Source: Zygnema cylindricum (taxonomy: Eukaryota > Streptophyta > Zygnematophyceae > Zygnematales > Zygnemataceae). From it: a stretch of DNA of 64,000 bases. The stretch lies in contig JBBHKE010001755.1 of assembly GCA_037447655.1 (NCBI GenBank), positions 1 to 64,000 of the forward strand. Reading direction: 5' to 3'. Made by a program: the position numbers and the translations under genes. The notes beneath the pieces are model-generated. The model worked only from the letters and a program-made list of their open reading frames with translations. It had not been told where the DNA came from and ran no database searches. Below, piece after piece: positions 32,820-44,189 of the stretch; position 1 is the first letter of the stretch, and each line of letters opens with the position of its first letter.

Positions 32820-35800
32820 GTTCAAGTGAATTGTGTTTCTTTTTACGTCTTTCCTTGGAATAAATTTTTGAAACTCGTTTCGGTCGAGTTTCATAACTTA
32901 GTTTTTTTGGGTCGAAAAAACCCTAAAAAATGTTCCAATTTCGGAGCATTTTTTCACTTTGAACCCGAAATAATACATCTCCACGTATGATTGTGGGATC
33001 GGTACTCACGATGGCTTGTTGGGTAGGTGAGAGTTCCCTCTGATAAGAAAAAATATAATACACGGTATTCCATTTACAAAAACCTCCTAAAAGCACGTGT
33101 TTTATAACCGGGGTTTTAGCCCTTTTCCGGACCATTTTTTGTAGGGAGATCAGATAAATGTATCTCTCCCGTCCCTTGTCCGTTTGCTGCCTTCTTCATA
33201 TCGGTGGATAGATAACATTGTAAGGATTACCCGAAAAATATAATAATGTACCGGTACTATATGAAAAACGACCGCAAATATCGTCGAGGAATCGCTGTTT
33301 TGCTCCATTTCCGCACCATTATTCGTAGAGAATTCATAATAATGTAACTCTCCGTTCCCTTCTCCGTTTGCTGATTTTTTTGTATCGGTGAATAGATAAT
33401 AACGTAAGGTTTAAGCAAAAAATATAATATTCTACCGGTACCATACGAAAATCCACGGAAAATATCGTTGAGGAATGGCTGTTTTAGCCCATTTCCGGAC
33501 CACTTTTTGTAGGGAGATCAGAAAAATGTATCTCTCCCGTCCCTTGTCCGTTTGCTGCTTTCTTTATATAGGTGGATAGATAACATTGTAAGGATTACCA
33601 AAAAGATATAATAGTATACCGGTACCATAGAAAAAACAGCCGCTAATATCGTCGAGGAATCACTGTTTTGCTCCATTTCCACACCATTATTCGTAGGGAA
33701 TTCATAAAAATTCAACTCTCCCGTCCCTTCTCCGTTTGCTGCCCTATGTGTATCGTTGGACAGATAATAGTGTAAGGATTACCAAAAAAATATAAAAATA
33801 TACAGGTATCATAGAAAGAAGGACTGCAATTGTCGACGAGGAATCGTTGTTTTGGTCTTTTTCCGTACCATTTTTGGAAAGAATTCAGACAATTATAACT
33901 CTCCGTCCCTTTACTTTTTCTTGCCTTCTTTAGGTCAACAGTTAGGTAATAAACTTTAATCTAACATACAAAATACATCATCGCGTCCCTTCCCTACTAA
34001 GTTACCCGCCTTTCTTTGTTCAAATTTGAGTAGCATGACGGGCAGAGTCGAAACATTTAGGCTCAAACCCCGTGGTAACGTCACCTTACAATCCGCTTTA
34101 AAACCCTCTCGAATTTTTGAAGTAAAATTGGCTATTCTTGTTCAAATTTGACTGGCATGACGGGTAGAGTCAATAGACTTAGGCGCCACCCTAGGGGTAA
34201 CATCACCGTACAATCCGCTCCGTTCTCGAAAAGTTGAAGCCACATAGCGTATCCTTGTTCAAATTTGACTAGCATGACGGGCAGAGACGAAAGACTTAGG
34301 CAAGTCACCATCGATCTTACATCATTTTACAATCCGCGGCGTCCTCGATAAATTCGAAAAAAACCTACACCGTACAATCCGCTCCGTCCTCCAAATGTCG
34401 AAGTAGACTTGTGTATTCTTGTTCAAATTTCACTAGCATGACGGGCGGAGTTCAAAGACTTAGGCTCAACTCCCTAGTAACTTCACCTTAGTTATCCGCT
34501 CTAAACAATCGTAAAAAAATTGACGTTTTAGGGTGGTTTCTTGTTCAAATTTGACTAGCATGACGGGCAGAGAAGAAGACTTAGGCACAACACCATCGAT
34601 CTTACATCACCCTACAATCCGCGCCGTCCTCGAAAAGTTACCCTAAAATTGTGCATTCTTGTTCAAATTTGACCAGCATGACGGGCAGAGTCGTAGGACT
34701 TAGGCTCAAAACCATCAATCTTACCTCACCATCTGATTGGTCCGTACTTCAGTAGATAGGAGTTATTAGAGAGAATCAGGACTTAGAAAATTTTGGTAGG
34801 TGGTCACCTCTCCCTTTGAGAGTTTGTACAAATTGGCATTTTTACTGCCTCATAACTTATCGCCTGGTTGGCCTTTTTCAGTGATTCTTTTTTCTACGGA
34901 CTCAGGGGAGTCCAGGCTACACAGGGGTGCAGTCAAATTGTCAGTTTGCCTTCTTGGGCAGCAGTGGTTGTGGCTTGAAGTGGGTTAGTTAAATACTATC
35001 TAGAGGCTTCCTGTATTCTGTAGTCCAATGGAGGACACAGAAATGCAAAAGACTTAAGCTTAAACCCCGAGGTTACATCACTGCACACCTTGGGCCTTTC
35101 TCGATTATTTGAGGTAAAATTGTCTATTCTTGTTCAAATTTGACTAGCATAATGGCTGGAGACAGAAACCTAAGTTCGGACCCCGAGATTACGTCACCGT
35201 ACAATCCGCTCCGTCCTCCAAATGTCGAAGTAAACTTGTGTATTCTTGTTCAAATTTGACTAGCATGACGGGCGGAGTCGAAAGACTTAGGCTCAATCCC
35301 CGCGGTAACTTCACCTTAGTTATCCGCTCTAAACATCCGTCGAAAATTTGACGTTTTAGGGTGGTTTCTTGGTCAAATTTGACTAGCATGACGGGCAGAG
35401 TCGAAAGACTTAGGCAAAAAACCGTCGATCTTACATCACCGTACAGTCCGCTCCGTCCTCGAAAAGTTACCCTTTAGGGTGGTTTCTTGTTCAAATTTGA
35501 CTAGCATGACGGGCCGAGACGAACGACTTAGGCAAAAAACCGTCGATCTTACATCACCGAACGATCCGCGCTGTCTTTTTAAAGTTGAAGTCAAAATGTC
35601 TTATCCTTGTTCAAATTTGACTAGCATGACGTGCAAAGTCGAAAGACTTAGGCTCGAACCATCGATCTTACATCACCGTACAATCCTCGCAAACTAGTGC
35701 ATCCTTGTTAAAATTTTACTAGCATAAGCACTAGAGTCGTACGACTTAGCCTACGACCGGTGGTAATTTTTTATTTTTTTTAACCGGAAATTCTTTTTTC

Positions 35801-36407
35801 TTCCTAACCGGAAATTCGACCCAAAAAACGGAGATTTTTTCACATATTGTATCTCTCAAGTCCCTTCTCCGTTTGCTGCTTTTTTTACTTCGTTGGATAG
35901 GTAATAACCCGTACGTTACGACAAAAATACAAAGACGCAAAAATATCATACAAAAAGCCACTGAAATCGTCAACGTTTACCCAGCTACTTTGCCAATGTT
36001 ATACGCAATTTTTTTAGTTTTTACTTCACCGACTTCTACTCATTCTCTCTCGTCCCTCCCCCGTTCGCCGTTGTAAAATCCAAGTTAAATGCTGTTTCCT
36101 TGTTCGAATTTGACTAGCATAACGGGCGGATTCAAAAGACTTAGCCCACAACCGGAGGTAAAATGTATTTTTTCTAACCGGAAATTTGCACCATTTACGG
36201 ATCTTTTTTCCAAATATTGTATCTCTCTGGTCCCTTCTCCGTTTGGCACGTGTTTTAGTTCGTTGGATAGATAATTAAAATTACGTGACGATAAAACTAT
36301 AACACTGCCCAATAATCATACAAAAACCCACATAAAACCACCGCGATATTTACCCCAACACTTGGTGATTTTTAGGCCATTTTTTGGTTTTTAATTCACC
36401 GACTTCT

Positions 36408-36447
<40 letters not shown>

Positions 36448-36990
36448 TCCCCCGTTGAACACCGAAAACTTCAGGTTAAATAGTGTATGCTTGTTGAAAT
36501 TTGACTAGCATAACCACTGGAGTCATAAGCCTTAGCCTACGACATGAGGTACAGTCATTTTTTTCCGACCGGTTTTTTGGCCGATTAAAAGACATTTTTG
36601 AATATTTTTAGCTCTCCGATCTTTTCTCCGTTTGCTGCCGTTTTAAGGTTCGTTATATAGGTAAAAAGAAGTACATCGCGATATAAGTATATACCCGCCC
36701 GTCCGAGGTTCGTACAAAAACCCACGGAAACTGTGGATGTTTAACCGGCTACTTTGGCAATTTTTTGGGCGGGTTTATGGTTTTTAATTCGCCAACTCCT
36801 ACTCTCTCTCGTCCCTCCCCACTTTTTCCTTAAAATCCTTAAGTTAAATAGTGTATCTTTGTTCGAATTTGATTGGTATATCCATTGGATTCGAAAGACA
36901 TAGCCTACGATCGGAGGTATAGCATTTTTCCTAAGCGGTACTTTACCCTATTTAAAGACCTACCTACCTACCTTGAGGACCTAGGCCTTA
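32820..36990 (-). repeat. Trailer of element copy A: arrayed repeat modules
   Basis: From low to high coordinates: about five units of roughly 180 bp (33140-33950) built on tcccnttctccgtttgctgc and a cgaggaatcgctgttttg block; then about 15 occurrences of cttgttcaaatttgactagc followed by atgacgggcagagtcgaaag and acttaggc, spaced about 120 bp (34015-35720) and then roughly 370-390 bp (35720-36990). Reverse complements of the same modules make up 61800-64000. No proteins; a (CT)n run lies at about 36410-36442. Confidence 0.8.
34730..35047. repeat. Dispersed repeat inserted in the trailer array
   Basis: Interrupts the 120-bp module array and is flanked by module sequence on both sides. Its right half (34884-35047) is near-identical to 28473-28637; the whole is a distant match of 1655-1965. 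Confidence 0.75.
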
Positions 36991-37080
36991 CCTATATAAA
37001 GACCTACCTTTTGGCCCAAACTTAAGTACTACCGCATCTTATTATCCGCATCCTATTATATATTACAAATCACAAAGAGT

Positions 37081-37151
37081 TGACGACACCCAGAATCGAA
37101 CTGGGGAGCGAGAATTCTAGTTTCTCGGCCTTACCACTCGGCCATGTCGTC
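37081..37151 (-). tRNA. tRNA-like gene at the end of element copy A, anticodon loop ACTAGAA
   Basis: Folds as a full cloverleaf: a perfect 7-bp acceptor stem (GACGACA/TGTCGTC), a 3-bp D stem, a 5-bp anticodon stem (GAGAA/TTCTC), a 4-nt variable region, and a 5-bp T stem (CCCAG/CTGGG) with loop TTCGATT. The A box (TGGCCGAGTGGTAAGG) and B box (GTTCGATTC) of Pol III promoters are present. Odd points: position 33 is C, not the invariant U. The read anticodon is UAG (Leu), yet the class II long arm is absent. It may be a tRNA pseudogene or tRNA-derived promoter carried by the element. The same place in copy B holds a decayed version. Confidence 0.65.
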
Positions 37152-37229
37152 TGGTGTTTATATGATTAGGTTCGTTACATACAAAGCATAGCCCACAAGA
37201 ACACAACCAACCAGCTTAAATAAAACGAC

Positions 37230-40200
37230 AAATGCGCCATTCAACAAAACACAATCATAGAGTAGGATATAAGCTCGCATTGTCCATCATAATCCCTCCA
37301 CTTTCCCCCCCGACACCCCGAGTTATCGCTTTTCACTTCCACACCCGCCCCCCCCCTAAAAAGCTTCCTCTAAGCCTACTCCAAGATTCCCCTACGCGCT
37401 TTCTTCATCTTCTGCCTCTTCCATTTCTATTCCTCGTCTTCTACCTTCTTTCTTTCCATCTTCCCCATCGCTCTCAACAACCACACGTCGTTTATGGGCC
37501 TTCGCCGCTCCCTTCTTTTCTTCGCTTTGGAGCACATCCTATATGTCTTGGTATTGCGAACGCGCCACGTCGGTTGCTCGCTTTCCTTTACCTTCTTTTA
37601 CTTTCCCCCGACGAACCCTCTTTCTCTTTACCGGAAGTTCATTGGTTTCTCCACTTTCCTCTCCAATTTCTTTCTCAAGCGTCCCTTTTATTCCGCCTCC
37701 CTCTTTTTTTGCACCTTCCTCTTCTACTTCTTTTTCGTCGACCTCAACATCGTCCTCGTTCTTGCTAGAGGAACCTTATTCCTCAGTGTCATCGTCTATA
37801 ATTCCGCTCATGTCGTCTTCCTCGTCGTCGTCCTCGTCATCGGAAGCGGACCCGTCAACACCAGCTTCTTCGTCTATAAAGTTTGATCTTTTTTGTTTTT
37901 TAGAGGCTTTTATACTTTTCGAAGGTCGTGCCTTTTTCGGAGGTTGTGCCTTTTTCGGACGTAACGGCGTGGTGTTAGAAGGTCCACCCACAGTTTGCGA
38001 AGGTACATTCGCTGCTTTTGCTGGTACATCCACGTTTTCCGAAGGACCACCCGTAGTTTGCGAAGGTACATCAGCGGTTACCAAAGTTACGCCTACGGTT
38101 TGGAAAGGTGTGCCCGCGTTTTGGGAAGGTGCATCCGCATTTTGCGAAGGTGTGTCCGCGTCTTCCGAAGGTTCACCCGGTGTTTGCCAATGTGTCTTCG
38201 CAGGTTCCGGAGGTACTGTTGTTGTTTGTTGAGGCCTAGATTTGCGCCATTTCGGGACAAAAAGCTCCTCGTTCAAGTGTCGTTGCTCGTACTTATACAC
38301 CCACGGTCTTTTCATCTCCGGATACAAATGAATGTTGTACATCCCCTCCAATTGCATCGCAACAAAGAGCAACTCTTGACTCATCTCGTGCTCTTTCCCT
38401 AGAGCAAAGTTCAAGGCGTTTTTAATAGCTCCCTCTTTAACATCAAAAAGTCTCGGATCCAAACAGTTGTAGGGATCCACGTAACAAAACCCATTCTTGT
38501 CGTCGTCGAATCCCTCCACCAACAACGAAGCGTAATCGAGAGAGCCCCCACCGGGCCCGATCCACACTACATTTGCCACCAATCGATCGTAATGGTCATC
38601 GTACAACGAAGAGATACGCACGATACCTTCCTTTGACCCTGCAAACTTCTCAAAACAGGCCCTCAACACGTCCATAGCTCCGTCCCACCACGTCGCATCT
38701 TGACCCCTCTCAATCCCATCAACACTAGCGATACGCACTTTGATGGTATTCGCTAGCCACTCCTCTAATACATCGTCGTGGACTTCAAAACACCTTCCGC
38801 AAGCGGCCGTCGACGGCATGGCCTTCATACCCGCGATAGTTACTTTCAAGCCGTCTAAATCGTTCACCCCCTCACCCAAGTCCACGACACCACAAAACGA
38901 ATCTTGAAAAGGACACGGGAATTGGCGAGAATGGGAAGCGACCGTTCGTTGCATTTGAATCAATCCTTCTGAAAGGGTACCGGGAAAAGGAGAGTACGAC
39001 AGCGTCTCTAAATAATCGTCGATGTATCCGTTTAACCTCGGCGCCCATTCAATCTTTTACGTCATCGGAATTCCAGTACCTTCACCTTTCTCGGGCGCTA
39101 TGTGACCTCTCCCTTTATTAGAGCCGCTACTAGGTTGCGCGATGAAACGTAACGCGGGGTTAAAAGATGCGTTTTTGAAGTATCTCAATAATTTAAACAT
39201 GTTTAAAATTTGTTTGACGTCCGCTGTCAACCCGAAATGCTTCAAAAATTCCTTTGCCTCGTCTTCGTATTTCTGCAACCATGGAAGAAACCCAATTTTC
39301 TTCACTCGCCCGTAGTGTGCGACAACTCGGTGTTCTGTATCTTTCGCGCGCTCTCTAAGCGCCCTCTCTACACGCCATAAAAATTTACCGCCTTCATAAG
39401 CCTGATGCTCTTTAGCCACCTCCTTCCAATCTTTTGGGCTCCTCACATCCCTTCCCCTTGATAGGTCGTTCGGTCCGACCAACCATCCGTTCAAATTTTG
39501 AACGTGGCCCCTTACATCGTCTAACCCCTCCGGCTCGACATAGTCGTGAATACCTCTCTCTTCTCTAATTGCGAAAGTGTCCGCCTTCCATATAAAGAAC
39601 CTGTCGAGAATGTCCGTCGGGTCTTTCGTATTACTTTCGTCCCCTTCACGAAGTACTCTATGAGGGGCTGACTTTCTACTTGGATCGTTGCTACTTTTCC
39701 GAGTTCTTTGCGACCGCGTTTGACTCGCACGTACTTGGTCATTTTCAGCATCGGTTTTTCGGGAGCATCGGTTGCCTCGCGGGGCGCTCTATTCTCAATG
39801 TTTTCGCGCGACACATGCACGTTTTCCTCCGCAGGAGAATTACCACCAGCGTTTACTTCCGGCGTCGAGTTTTCCTCCGTGTTAGGTACGCGGTCCCCTT
39901 CCGGTGCATTTTGCTTGGAGCTGGGTGGGACTCTATCTTCCGCTGCATTAGCCTCACTCGCTTGTATAACCTCCACATTTTATTCTTCGCGGCGATTGGC
40001 TTGCACTCCGTCTTCTCTACTCAGGACGTCGTTGTTATTCTTTTCTCCTTGGACTCTACCTTCGCTACGAAATTTTGAAGTTTCTCTCAATTTCTTAACT
40101 GTCTTGTCAAATAAAGCGGTAGATAGATCATCGATCTTTATGTTGAGATCGGGATCGTTTACAACTTTTTGAAAAAACAGAAATGTTGCGTCTTCAATCG

Positions 40201-40345
40201 AGTTACAATTTTCCGCCGATAGTAATCGATTGGCTACGCGGCGTATAAATTCTTTTTGGGAATTGTCAAAGGGGGTTCGGTGAGAGGAGGGAGGAGGGAG
40301 GGGAGGGGGAGAGGGAGAAGCATCATTAGCATTGTGAGTTGCCAC
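37230..40345 (-). pseudogene. Gene Y, copy A: long unrecognised element gene, lightly decayed
   Basis: A long minus-strand reading from 40345 to about 37230 is broken only by TAA at 39980, a frame change near 39650, TAA at 39057 and TAA at 37776. Order: Pro/Ser-rich start; alpha-rich part (SQKEFIRRVANRLL); acidic spacer; basic MTKYVRVKRGRKELGK; FFIWKADTFAIRE; NGWLVGPNDLSRGRD; LRYFKNASFNPALRF; a region with CGRCFEVHDDVLEEW, SSLYDDHYDRLVANVVWI and FCYVDPYNCLDPRL. Repeats of type VPSQTxGGPS follow, then a long acidic/basic tail. At 39057 the aligned codon in copy B is TAC, so this stop is a recent mutation. I do not recognise the family; no DDE, RT or helicase motif is visible. The tRNA-like sequence begins 80 bp past its end. 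Confidence 0.7.
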
Positions 40346-40552
40346 AATTCACTAACTTTCTACGTTGTCAAGCTTTGCAAATTTACACTATACTTTTATC
40401 AAACACCTTTACTTCTACTTTCAAGTGCTATTTCCTTATGCCTCCAACAATCAAATCCAAGGAACTTTAACCTTAACTTTTTAACCCTCAATCAACGTTT
40501 TCGTACAACTATTACATCTACACACGCAAACACAAAAATGGTTAAAGTCGAT

Positions 40553-40786
40553 GAACAAACACAAGGAAAAATTGAAACGAAAACCAACACAAGGTAAAGG
40601 TGAAACGAAAAGCAACACAAGGCGAACCTCAAAGGAAAAGCAACACAAGGCGAACTTGAAAGGAAAAGCAACACAAAGGGAACTTGAAAGGAAAAGCAAC
40701 ACAAGGCAAAATTGAAAGGTAAAACAACACAAGGGAAAATTGAAACGAAAACTAACACAAAGCAAAACTGAAACGAAAAACAGCAA
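40553..40786. repeat. 28-bp minisatellite, about eight copies
   Basis: Units of gcaacacaaggcgaacttga plus aaggaaaa at a strict 28-bp spacing (40585, 40613, 40641, 40669 ...), just upstream of gene Y. Cys/Phe-rich minus-strand frames here are artefacts. Confidence 0.9.
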
Positions 40787-40794
40787 AACGATTT

Positions 40795-41127
40795 TACTCG
40801 ACCGATTTTCGCGCTAAGTCCTTGGGCGTCCCCTCACGATCCTTGTTCAATTATGGCCCAAAATTGAACAAGCTTTTGTGAGAGGGGATTTGAGGACTTA
40901 GCCATTTTTCACGGCCGATTTTACTCGGCCGATTTTCGCGCTAAGTCCTTGGGCTCCCCCTCACGATCCTTGTTCAATTATGGCCCAAAATTGAACAAGC
41001 TTTTGTGAGAGGGGATTTGAGGACTTAGCCATTTTTCACGGCCGATTTTAATTTTCGCGCTAAGTCCTTGGGCTTCCCCTCACGATCCTTGTTCAATTAT
41101 GGCCCAGAATTGAACAAGCTTTTGTGA
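40795..41127. repeat. Short array of the 24646-26068 satellite family
   Basis: About 2.7 units of roughly 120 bp with the same hairpin arms (CTTGTTCAA/TTGAACAAG, AGGACTTAG/CTAAGTCC) but shared differences (ggcccaaaa for ggccaaag), i.e. a distinct subfamily 15 kb away. Confidence 0.9.
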
Positions 41128-41129
41128 GC

Positions 41130-42710
41130 CCAAAGTGGGTTAAGCTAGGAGTAAACGCTGTTGAAAGTGTCCAAAACACGGTTGTAGGCATCCCATGGGG
41201 TAACAAGATCGTGAATGTGCAACTTTTATAACGGAATAACCAGCTGCGGTTTGAACCTTGGGGCAAACGCTTTCCAAGCTTGGGGCAAACGCTTTCCGTG
41301 ATCTTATTTTCTTCCCTTCCCCCTTCCTCCCACACCTTATGAAAAAGGTCAAATGTGTGCGGACCTCAAATTGACAGCTCAAAATAAAGATAGAAAGTAC
41401 TTAGCCAAATTTTCGATTTTCTTCTTCAATACTGAAACTTTCAAAATGGCATTCTTCGGCCGTTTTTTCGTCGATTTTGACCCGCAATAGCTCGTTGGGT
41501 AGGTATTGACCCACTCTTTGTGACCGAATTGTCACCAAATGCCATTGCCTTGGCATAATGGTTCGGCCGAACGCTTAAGCCTCGGCCAACACTTAGCCAA
41601 AATTTAGTTTTTATGGCAACGTTCACAAATTCCGGTACTTAGCCAAATTTCGAGGTTTTTTGGCTCCGCGTACACGGATTCCGGTACTTAAGCCTCAGTA
41701 TGGCCTAAGACTTGTTATATGCCTCCAAAACACGGTTGTAGGCATCCCAAAGGGTAACAAGATCGTGAATGTGCAACTTTTATAACGGAATAACCATCCG
41801 CGGTTTGAAACTTGGCGAACATCCTAAGTTACACACGTTTTCCTCGCTTGGGGCAAACGCTTTCCGTGATCTTATTTTCTTCCCTTCCCCCTTCCTCCCA
41901 CACCTTATGAAAAAGGTCAAATGTGCGTCGGACCGCAAATTGACAGCTCAAAATAAAGATAGAAAGTACTTAGCCAAATTTTCGATTTTCTTCTTCAATG
42001 CTGAAAATTTCAAAATGGCATATTTCGGCCGTTTTTTCGCCGATTTTGACCCACAATAGCTCGTTGGGTAGGTATTGACCCACTCTTTGTGACCGAATTG
42101 TCACCAAATGCCATTGCCTTGGCATACTGGTTCGGCCGAACGCCTAAGCATCGGCCAACACTTAGCCAAAATTTCGTTTTTTTTGGCAAAGTTTACAAAT
42201 TCCGGTACTTAGCCAAATTTCGAAGTTTTTCAACTCGGCGTACACGGATTCCGGTACCTAGCCGAATTTTCAAAAAAATTGACTCGGCGTACACGGATCC
42301 CGGTACTTAGCCAAAATTTCGATTTTTTTTTCAATACTGAAAATTTCAAAATGGCATATTTCGGCCGTTTTTTCGCCGATTTTGGCCCGCCATAGGTCGT
42401 TGGGTGGGTATTAACCCACTCTTTATGACCGAATTGACACCAAATGCCTTTGCCTTGGCATAATGGTTCGGCCAAACGCCTAAGCTTCTGCCTAATGCTT
42501 GGGGCAAACTCCTTCGCCTTGGCTTAACTGCGGTCTTACTTGTCCAACATGACCGCCTTGGGGCAAACGCCCTCCCAGTATTGAGGGACTCCTCCCCCTC
42601 CCAGTATTGAGGGACTCCTCGCCCTACTAAGTAAAAAAGGTCATATGTGCGTCGGACCGCAAATTGACACCTCAAAAAAAGATAGAACACTTGGCCAAAT
42701 TTTGGAAGAT
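41130..42710. repeat. Tandem copies of a roughly 560-bp repeat
   Basis: Landmark ggcatcccannggggtaaca occurs at about 41187 and 41748; ttcggccgttttttcgncga occurs at 41455, 42025 and 42360; cctaagcntcggcc follows. Two full units and a partial third. Frames are short and not conserved. Confidence 0.8.
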
Positions 42711-42714
42711 TTTT

Positions 42715-43235
42715 CAATACTGCAAAATATAAAATGCTATATCTCCGACGATATTTGGTGAAATTTAGGTTATTATAGCTTTTTGGATAGGTAATTTCTT
42801 CATCTTTCCAACGAGAAATTAAAAGTTAATTTCTAAAAAATAGCGGCCGAGATATAGCATTTTATATTTTTCAGTATTGAAAAATCTTCCAAAATTTTCA
42901 ATGCAGCAAAATATAAAATGCTATATCTCGGCCGGTATTTTGTGAAATTAAAGTTATTATACCTTGTTGGATTGGTAGTTTTGTCATCTTTCCAACAAGC
43001 TATAATACGTTTATTTCCACAAAATACCGGCTGAGATATAGCATTTTATATTTTGCAGTATTGAAAAATCTTCCAAAATTTTCAATACAGCAAAATGTAA
43101 AATGCTATATCTCGGCCGGTATTTAGTGGAATTTAGCTCATTATAGCTTGTTGGGTAGGTGATTATGTCATCTTTCGAACAAGTCATAGTAAGATAAATT
43201 CCACCAAATAACTGCCGAAATATGGCATTTTTCAT
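42715..43235. repeat. AT-rich repeats with ctatatctcggccggtattt
   Basis: Three units of about 180 bp, each with aaaatgctatatctcggccg and its reverse complement (cggccgagatatagcatttt), so every unit is a long imperfect inverted repeat that could fold. The same family is at 49215-49640. Confidence 0.8.
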
Positions 43236-43264
43236 TTTAAAGTAAAGCTCGTTTGCGCCCATAC

Positions 43265-44160
43265 CCATTATTCTCCCTAGGGCAACTCGAAATCGAAATT
43301 AGACTAATTAAACTCGACTTTATATGTTCGAGAGTCCACGAATTGTTTCTCCGTCGTCCCTTACCCGCTTGTGGCTCGCGATAGCTCGTTCATTAGGTTT
43401 CAGCGCCTTAGGTATGGAAATATAAACTTCTTTTACTCGTACGCGACCGCGTATAAGGTATACTTGGTCAAAACATTTGTTTAGGCATCAATGTAAGCAA
43501 AGGTTTTATTTGTTTATTGACCACAAATATGTAATCTGTCCTTTTTTTTGTGCGCAGATGATTTTTGCGATAACGACCGCTAGCATATTTACCGAACGAG
43601 CCAATCAAGGGTTCAAATCCTCAAAAGAACGGTCGACATACAAATACTTAAAAAATTTATCCGAAAAATGTCGCGTAGGGCGTGTTTCGACGGGTTGGGT
43701 ACCTTCGTAGCGCAACTCCGAAAATCGCATGAGTCCATAACCATTAATTTTTTTAGGACGACTCGATATTAGACTAATTAAGCTCGACTTTGTATGTTCG
43801 AGAGTGCGCGAATTGTTTCTCCGTCGTCGTTTACCCAGTTGTGGCTCGCGATAGCTCGTTCTTTAGGTTTCAGCGCCTTACGTACAGAAATATAAACTTC
43901 TTTCACTCGTACTCGACAACGTATAAGGTATACTTGGTAAAAAAAATTGTTTACGCGTCAATGTAAGCCAACGTTTTATTTGTTATTTGACCGTGCATCG
44001 ACGTTCTGTCTTTTCTCTGATGCGTTAATAATATATCCAATAACAACCGCTCGAATACTTATTGAACGAACCATCAAGGGTTCAAATCCTCAAAAGGATG
44101 GTCGACAAACAAATACTTCAAAAGTTAACCCAAAAATTGTTGCGTAGACCGCGTTTCAAA
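43265..44160 (-). repeat. Tandem duplication (about 480-bp units) of element sequence
   Basis: 43265-43710 and 43750-44160 align throughout (ctcgcgatagctcgttc, gttcgagagt, gggttcaaatcctcaaaag). Part of it (about 43560-43640) matches the reverse complement of 59040-59165, where it lies just before gene Y of copy B. On the minus strand it reads LNPWLARS-like text, perhaps a vestige of coding sequence. Confidence 0.7.
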
Positions 44161-44189
44161 AAATTCAGCGGTAAACCGCGATTCAGTGG

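Noticed and set aside
37232-38232. Plus-strand frames of 130-229 codons opposite gene Y
   Set aside because: Phe/Leu/Ser-rich antisense shadows; only the minus-strand reading is conserved in copy B.
37776-40345. Reassigned stop codons (TAA as an amino acid) in gene Y
   Set aside because: At 39057 copy B has a one-base gap but aligns with TAC, so the stop arose by mutation. The host-type genes at 8-19 kb end normally and have no internal TAA.
40481-40786. Cys/Phe-rich membrane-like protein on the minus strand
   Set aside because: It is the translation of a 28-bp minisatellite; since 28 is not a multiple of three, the apparent repeats change frame from unit to unit.
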